This document shows positions 7,703 through 11,089 of a stretch of DNA of 11,089 bases, in pieces. Source of the stretch: Rhodobacterales bacterium (GTDB taxonomy: Bacteria > Pseudomonadota > Alphaproteobacteria > Rhodobacterales > Rhodobacteraceae); the NCBI GenBank assembly GCA_009992615.1, contig JAACVA010000022.1, forward strand, positions 4,803-15,891, written 5' to 3'. The translations under genes and the position numbers were made by a program. The notes beneath the pieces were generated by a model. The model ran no database searches and was not told the origin of the DNA. It saw only the letters and a program-made list of their open reading frames with translations. The number at the start of each line of letters is the position of its first letter. Within the stretch, counting starts at the first letter, position 1.

Positions 7703-7751
7703 GCCCGGCGATTGCGGCAGGACTGCCGCACCTTCGCCGCAATCGCAGGGC
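7703..7751 (-). terminator. Strong compound inverted repeat beyond the pgeF stop, probable transcript end
   Basis: GCGATTGCGGC (7708-7718) is perfectly complementary to GCCGCAATCGC (7736-7746). Past one G-A mismatch the arms extend to 7703 and 7751, giving 15 pairs out of 16. Inside, GCGGCAG (7714-7720) can instead pair with CTGCCGC (7723-7729), so two mutually exclusive hairpins are possible. It begins 13 nt beyond the pgeF stop, the right place to end or stabilise the lgt-midA-pgeF transcript. There is no T-tract after the stem on either strand, so it is not a textbook intrinsic terminator. Confidence 0.5.
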
Positions 7752-7764
7752 GCATCTGACGCCG

Positions 7765-8523
7765 TCAAAGCCGGATGACGGAGATCAGCCTGCCATAATC
7801 GGCCTCGCGCAGATGCACGCTGCGGCGATAGGAATAGAACCGCGCCGGATCGGCATAGGTGCAATGGCGCGTCCATTCGGCCCGGAGGACTCCTGCGCGA
7901 CGCAGCCGGTACAAGCCGAAAGCGGGCAGATCAAAGTGCATCCTGTCGCCCTGACCATTGGCAAAGAACCGCGCATGATCCGGATCCTGATCCACGAAAT
8001 TGTCGTAAAATTCTGGGCCGACCTCGTAATTGCGTTGGCTGATCGTGGGGCCGATCACCGCTGTGATTTGTCCGCGCCGCGCGCCAAGGGCGATCATTGC
8101 GTCGATTGTCGCCTCAAGTACCCCTTCCAGCGCGCCTTTCCACCCGGCATGGGCGCCGCCAATCACCCCGGCCCCGGCGTCAGCGAACAGCACGGGCTGA
8201 CAATCGGCGGTGAGGATTCCAATGCCCACGCCGGCGGTGGCGGTGACCATGGCATCGGCGCGGGGCAGCGGCCCCTCCAGCGGGCCGGTGACGTGCACCA
8301 CATCGGCGGAATGCACTTGATTCAGCGTCAACAGCGCCTCTGGCGCAAGGTGCAGGGCCGCGGCGGCGCGGGTGCGGTTGATGCGCACGATTTCTGCCTG
8401 ATCCGATGATCCCTTGCCGCAATTCAACCCCTGAAAAACCCCCGATGACGCGCCGCCGCGCCGGGTGAAAAATCCATGCCCAAGCGGCGCAAGGTTTTCG
8501 GTGGCGATCAGTTCGACGGTCAT
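7765..8523 (-). CDS. pgeF: Peptidoglycan editing factor PgeF / YfiH-YlmD laccase-domain protein
   Basis: 252 residues, normal for the multicopper polyphenol oxidase (YfiH/YlmD) family. Members bind a metal through one Cys and two His and have been linked to purine nucleoside phosphorolysis or deamination, laccase-like activity, and in E. coli to removal of wrongly built peptidoglycan precursors. The ligand set is present: NQVHS with His71, TADCQP with Cys108, and GGAHAGWKG with His125. The family end CTYADPARFYSYRR (221-234) is also present, as is GFFTRRGGAS near the N-terminus. ATG 8523 lies inside the overlap ATGA (8523-8520) with the TGA of the upstream methyltransferase gene, which indicates translational coupling. 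It is the last gene of the lgt-midA-pgeF operon. Family is sure; the cellular substrate in this organism is not. Confidence 0.94.
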   Translation of the reverse strand: MTVELIATENLAPLGHGFFTRRGGASSGVFQGLNCGKGSSDQAEIVRINRTRAAAALHLAPEALLTLNQVHSADVVHVTGPLEGPLPRADAMVTATAGVGIGILTADCQPVLFADAGAGVIGGAHAGWKGALEGVLEATIDAMIALGARRGQITAVIGPTISQRNYEVGPEFYDNFVDQDPDHARFFANGQGDRMHFDLPAFGLYRLRRAGVLRAEWTRHCTYADPARFYSYRRSVHLREADYGRLISVIRL

Positions 8524-9578
8524 GCTTTGGTTCCCGCAGGGGCAGGGCCGTTGTCACAGAACAGGGCCAGCACCTTGAACAATTGTCCCATTTCTGTCGG
8601 GTGGGTCAACCGCCGATGCGCTGCGATCAATGTTTCGATCTGCGCTTCGGTCTTGCCGCGGGCCAGGGCACCGTGACGCGGGCCACTGCCCAGACGTTCG
8701 AGGAACGCGCCCTGATCGGTCAGGGTGGCGGCGCATTCCGCCGCCTCGGCCAGGGGGGCAAAGGCAACATGCGCCGTCAGATCGCACTGGCCGGGCAGGT
8801 GCAGGGGCGGCACCTTGCGGTGATGATGCACGGCCTGAAACGTGTCGCCCAGAGACTGCGCGCTGCCATAGTCGATGAACAGCGCCACGCCGCCCTGCGC
8901 CGTGATTCGCCCGCCGACATGTTGCGCCAGGGCGACCGCAGGGGCGCAGGTTTCAACCATGTCGCCATCTCGGGTGTTGGCCAGCCGGGGGGTCAGGGCC
9001 GCAGGCTGTGTCGGATCGGTCAGCCCGAAGGCCAGGGTATCGTCACGCATACCAATCACACGTTCGCGCCAGGCCGCACCGTCGCGCAGGAACTGGCGCA
9101 CCGGCAACGCATCGAGAAATTCGTTGGCGATCAGGAACAACGGCAAATCGGGCAGATCTGCCACGCTGTCGTGCCAGCGCGGCGCAAACCCTGCCAGCCG
9201 GTCGGCCTGGGCCGCGCGCAACACCGGCGACAGTTCCACCAGATGCACCTGCATGGCGGCGTGAAACCCCGGCACGTCACGCGTCGCGCGCAAGGCATCG
9301 GCCATCAGCGTGCCGCGCCCCGGCCCCAGTTCGGCCAGCACAAAGGGCGATGGTGCGCCCCTGTCCAACCAGGCCTGCGCCAGACACAGCCCGATCAATT
9401 CGCCGAATACCTGGCTGATCTCGGGCGCCGTGATGAAATCGCCGGTGCCCCCCAAAGGATCATGGGTTGTATAATACCCATGTTCGGGGTGCAGCAGGCA
9501 GGTTGCCATGTATTCGGCCACGCTCAGCGGCCCCTGTGCTGCGATCTGGCGCAGCAAGAGACGCCCCAGCGGCGTCAC
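8520..9578 (-). CDS. Class I SAM-dependent methyltransferase, MidA/NDUFAF7 family (COG1565)
   Basis: 352 residues. Landmarks are the N-terminal GPLSVAEYMATCLLHPEHGYY (from residue 16), GDFITAPEISQVFGELIG (46-63), the SAM-binding loop ELGPGRGT (83-90), and the hallmark NEFLDALPVRQF. In mitochondria NDUFAF7 methylates an arginine of the complex I 49-kDa subunit during assembly; a similar role on NuoD is plausible for the bacterial protein but inferred. The start is GTG 9578, giving VTPLGRLLLR, which fits the family N-terminus (usually MTPL). It overlaps the TGA of lgt as GTGA (9578-9575). The frame stays open to 9830 within lgt, but those residues have no family character. The next ATG would cut into the conserved N-terminal block. 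Translation is probably coupled to lgt, since no strong ribosome binding site precedes the GTG. Confidence 0.93.
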   Translation of the reverse strand: MTPLGRLLLRQIAAQGPLSVAEYMATCLLHPEHGYYTTHDPLGGTGDFITAPEISQVFGELIGLCLAQAWLDRGAPSPFVLAELGPGRGTLMADALRATRDVPGFHAAMQVHLVELSPVLRAAQADRLAGFAPRWHDSVADLPDLPLFLIANEFLDALPVRQFLRDGAAWRERVIGMRDDTLAFGLTDPTQPAALTPRLANTRDGDMVETCAPAVALAQHVGGRITAQGGVALFIDYGSAQSLGDTFQAVHHHRKVPPLHLPGQCDLTAHVAFAPLAEAAECAATLTDQGAFLERLGSGPRHGALARGKTEAQIETLIAAHRRLTHPTEMGQLFKVLALFCDNGPAPAGTKA

Positions 9579-10462
9579 TGCGCCTGGCGCCGCGCCCAGA
9601 CGATCAGGGTAATCCCCAGCAGCACCATCGGCAGCGACAGAAGCTGTCCCATCGACAGGCCAAATTCGCCCAGTTGCCAGACATGGCCCAACGGGTTCGT
9701 GGCGGTGATGAATTGCGGATCTGCCTGACGAAACAGCTCGACAACCATCCGTGCCAGACCATACCCCGCCAGAAACACACCCGTCACCGCTCCCGGCGTT
9801 TTCAGCCAGCGCCGCCCGAACACCAGCCATGCCAGCACCGCCAGCAGGACCAGCCCTTCAAGCCCCGCCTCGTACAGTTGCGACGGATGGCGTGCGCACA
9901 GCCCGTCAACACCCGGACATTCCTGCGCCCGCTGGCCCGGAAAAATGACACCCCAAGGCAGGTCCGTGGGGCGGCCCCACAGCTCGGCGTTGATGAAATT
10001 GGCGATGCGGCCCAGCAACAGCCCGATGGGTGTGCCCAGCGCCATCACATCGCCCAGGCTCAGTATCGGCACACCACGCCGCCAGGCAAACAGCAAACCA
10101 CCCAGCGCCACGCCCAACATGCCGCCGTGAAACGACATGCCGCCTTGCCAGATCATCGGAATTTCCAACGGATTGGCCAGGTAATAGCCCGGCTGATAAA
10201 ACAGCACAAAGCCCAGTCGCCCGCCGATGAGAATACCAAGAATCACGTTGGTGATCAGATCTTCGACATCCGTCGGTTTCATCGGCGACACGTCGCCGGG
10301 CCACAACCTGTGCTGCTGCACCGCGATCACCGCCAGCCGCCAGCCCGCAAGGATGCCAACGATATAGGCCAAGGCATACCAGCGCAGCGCAAAGCTGAAC
10401 CCACCGAGGTCAATCGAGAACAGCTCGGGGCTGATGTCCGGAAAGGGAATTGAAAAAACCAT
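9575..10462 (-). CDS. lgt: Prolipoprotein diacylglyceryl transferase
   Basis: 295 residues, normal length. Lgt is an inner-membrane enzyme that transfers diacylglycerol from phosphatidylglycerol to the lipobox Cys of prolipoproteins, the first step of lipoprotein maturation. Seen in order: RWYALAY (27-33), IGGRLGFVLFYQ (79-90), GGMSFHGGMLG with the essential His112 (107-117), the Lgt signature GRIANFINAELWGRP (151-165) with Arg152 and Asn155, RHPSQLYE (191-198), and ARMVVELFRQ with Arg238 (237-246). These match the catalytic and lipid-binding residues known from E. coli Lgt. Several hydrophobic segments agree with a seven-helix membrane protein. ATG 10462 (MVFSIPFPDI) is chosen from the family N-terminus; a weak AAGG lies about 12 nt upstream. 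The frame runs open to 10729 but that part is antisense to ubiK. First gene of the minus-strand operon, divergent from ubiK with 94 nt between starts. Confidence 0.96.
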   Translation of the reverse strand: MVFSIPFPDISPELFSIDLGGFSFALRWYALAYIVGILAGWRLAVIAVQQHRLWPGDVSPMKPTDVEDLITNVILGILIGGRLGFVLFYQPGYYLANPLEIPMIWQGGMSFHGGMLGVALGGLLFAWRRGVPILSLGDVMALGTPIGLLLGRIANFINAELWGRPTDLPWGVIFPGQRAQECPGVDGLCARHPSQLYEAGLEGLVLLAVLAWLVFGRRWLKTPGAVTGVFLAGYGLARMVVELFRQADPQFITATNPLGHVWQLGEFGLSMGQLLSLPMVLLGITLIVWARRQAQ

Positions 10463-10500
10463 GCCCGCAGCAACACCTTCATCCTGCGGCGAAGTCAACC

Positions 10501-10531
10501 TTGAGAATTGCCGTGCACGAGGCCATATAAC
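10501..10531 (+). promoter_or_regulatory. Possible promoter of the ubiK/BMFP gene
   Basis: TTGAGA (10501-10506) could be a -35 and CATATAAC (10524-10531) holds a -10-like element: CATATA at 17-nt or TATAAC at 19-nt spacing. The ATG at 10557 follows about 26 nt after it, leaving room for the GGAGGG ribosome binding site. It lies in the 94-nt divergent gap to lgt. The motif is seen; promoter function is inferred. Confidence 0.4.
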
Positions 10532-10556
10532 ATCAAACGCACAGCCGGAGGGCACC

Positions 10557-10796
10557 ATGCAAACCCGCAACAAGATTTTCGACGACATCTCGCAACTGAT
10601 GACCAATGCCATGGGGGTTGCCCAAGGTGCCAAGACCGAGGCAGAGACAGCGATGAAATCGCTGATGGACCGCTGGCTGGCCGACCGTGATTTCGTGACC
10701 CGCGATGAATTTGATGCCGTGCGCGCCATGGCCCAGAAAGCCCGCGAAGAAAATGAAGTGCTTAAGGCACGGCTGGATGCCTTGGACCAAGGCTGA
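10557..10796 (+). CDS. ubiK: Accessory factor UbiK / BMFP-domain protein (YqiC family)
   Basis: 79 residues, normal for the BMFP/YqiC family. It begins MQTRNKIFDDISQLM, followed by an Ala/Gly segment, then the DRDFVTRDEFDAV block (residues 43-55) and a C-terminal heptad-like helix (about 52-77, ending LKARLDALDQG) that forms the trimeric coiled coil in family members. In enterobacteria UbiK helps the UbiJ-associated ubiquinone biosynthesis complex under aerobic conditions; the Brucella relative was described as a membrane-fusogenic protein. ATG 10557 is chosen from GGAGGG (10547-10552), 4 nt upstream, and the family N-terminus. An in-frame start at 10434 would overlap lgt and add 41 residues of no family character. 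Divergent from lgt. The family is sure; the ubiquinone role in this organism is carried over from enterobacteria. Confidence 0.92.
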   Translation: MQTRNKIFDDISQLMTNAMGVAQGAKTEAETAMKSLMDRWLADRDFVTRDEFDAVRAMAQKAREENEVLKARLDALDQG

Positions 10797-10936
10797 GGGT
10801 TGAAAGACGCGCGGTTTCTTTGAGTGTGGACAGTCTGCGCGATCAGCTTGGCCAGTCCCTGCGCTGCCTTGACATATGCCCGGATGCCGAATCAGCCTCG
10901 CAAGTCTTTGACATTGCGCGACCACAGTCGTGAAAC
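10797..10936. other. Stretch between ubiK and the IS element, no gene recognised
   Basis: The plus strand has a short open frame from GTG 10825, reading VDSLRDQLGQSLRCLD and ending TGA at 10930-10932, just before the IS. It has no clear ribosome binding site and I recognise no family. It may be a remnant of a gene truncated before or during IS arrival, or chance. Two TTGACA hexamers (10869-10874, 10908-10913) have no -10 partner. No convincing terminator for ubiK was found. Confidence 0.3.
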
Positions 10937-10961
10937 GGCTCTGTTGCACAAATACCGTGGG

Positions 10962-10980
10962 GGATTCATCTCGTGAATCC
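10962..10980 (+). repeat. 7-bp hairpin in the IS leader, before the transposase start
   Basis: GGATTCA (10962-10968) and TGAATCC (10974-10980) pair around a 5-nt loop. It ends 19 nt before ATG 11000. A hairpin here could damp transposase translation or block read-in from outside transcripts, as known in other IS elements; this role is inferred. Confidence 0.45.
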
Positions 10981-10999
10981 AGTGTGGTAGCTGGACTGC

Positions 11000-11089
11000 A
11001 TGAGCAGACCCATCCCCCCCCGCCTACAAGACGAAGAACTGGCCGGTCTATAACGAAGCGCTCAAGCGCCGTGGCTCCCTGACCATCTG
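11000..11089 (+). pseudogene. IS5-family transposase, 5' part, frameshifted at a C8 run
   Basis: ATG 11000 opens MSRPIPP, the expected transposase N-terminus. After the eight C residues at 11014-11021 the frame goes wrong and meets TAA at 11051-11053, giving a 17-residue product. In the frame of codon 11022 the next residues are AYKTKNWPVYNEALKRRGSL and then TI, exactly the family sequence, up to the window end. That frame has a stop (TGA 11001-11003) and no ATG, GTG or TTG between it and the match, so the protein needs one C fewer, or a +1 shift at the CCC-C proline codons. This may be a dead copy, a slippage-controlled copy, or a homopolymer miscount in the assembly. The rest of the gene lies outside the window. 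Confidence 0.78.

Larger units (their letters stand above)
10937..11089 (+). mobile_element. Left end of an IS5-family insertion sequence (runs off the window)
   Basis: The terminal-repeat-like GGCTCTGTTGCACAAA begins at 10937, as in many IS5-family elements of alphaproteobacteria. 63 nt later comes the start of a transposase whose first residues (MSRPIPP, then AYKTKNWPVYNEALKRRGSL in the shifted frame) match this family. The right end and target duplication are outside the window, so the exact left boundary is a best guess from the repeat motif. Confidence 0.82.

Noticed and set aside
7394..7759. Plus-strand open frame of 121 codons starting MSLFWSWKYG, antisense to the 48-aa ORF
   Set aside because: No ribosome binding site, no recognisable family, many rare-looking Cys/Trp/Arg codons, and it runs through the compound hairpin; the minus-strand small ORF explains the region better.
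8583..9728. Plus-strand frame of 381 codons opposite the methyltransferase gene
   Set aside because: Composition typical of an antisense shadow; no family match and no ribosome binding site.
10495..10500. Minus-strand TTGACT as -35 element for lgt
   Set aside because: At 17-nt spacing the -10 position reads TGTTGC, and transcription would begin almost at the ATG, leaving the AAGG site upstream of the RNA; too weak to call.
10797..10825. AAAGA...TCTTT as terminator of ubiK
   Set aside because: Only a 5-bp A/T-rich stem, no T-tract; not stable enough to support a terminator call.

Overview
The window looks like chromosomal DNA of a GC-rich alphaproteobacterium, most likely Rhodobacterales (Roseobacter or Rhodobacter relatives). 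The grounds are the very strong G/C bias at third codon positions, the lgt-midA-pgeF order divergent from a BMFP/UbiK gene, a Rhodobacterales-style Hint-domain protein, and an IS5-family element of a type common in that group. This placement comes from recognising gene families, not from a database search.

Region 1 (1-6346, plus strand) is a metabolic cluster. It holds the 3' part of an M19 (renal/membrane-type) dipeptidase, a small VOC/glyoxalase-fold protein, a fused HyuA-HyuB 5-oxoprolinase of 1188 residues, and an NAD(P)-dependent aldehyde dehydrogenase whose start lies 4 nt after the oxoprolinase stop. Dipeptide hydrolysis, ATP-driven opening of 5-oxoproline (or a related cyclic amide or hydantoin) to an amino acid, and aldehyde oxidation suggest a scavenging route for gamma-glutamyl/peptide or lactam compounds. 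The real substrate cannot be read from the sequence.

Region 2 (6358-7764, minus strand) holds a convergent Hint-domain protein gene and an open stretch. That stretch has one well-supported small ORF (48 aa, good ribosome binding site) and a strong compound inverted repeat just past the pgeF stop.

Region 3 (7765-10462, minus strand) is a tightly overlapping housekeeping operon: lgt (prolipoprotein diacylglyceryl transferase), a MidA/NDUFAF7-type methyltransferase, and pgeF (multicopper/laccase-fold YfiH family). Each stop overlaps the next start by 4 nt. Divergent from lgt lies a ubiK/BMFP-type gene (10557-10796, plus).

Region 4 (10797-11089) is a 140-base stretch without a recognised gene, followed by the left end of an IS5-family insertion sequence. 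Its transposase reading frame is broken seven codons in by a run of eight C residues; the frame continues correctly if one C is removed.

I do not see a defence system, CRISPR array, phage or otherwise clearly undescribed system. The items most worth a second look are the C8-frameshifted transposase start, the nested hairpin at 7703-7751, the 48-aa small ORF, and the active-site substitutions in the VOC and Hint proteins.
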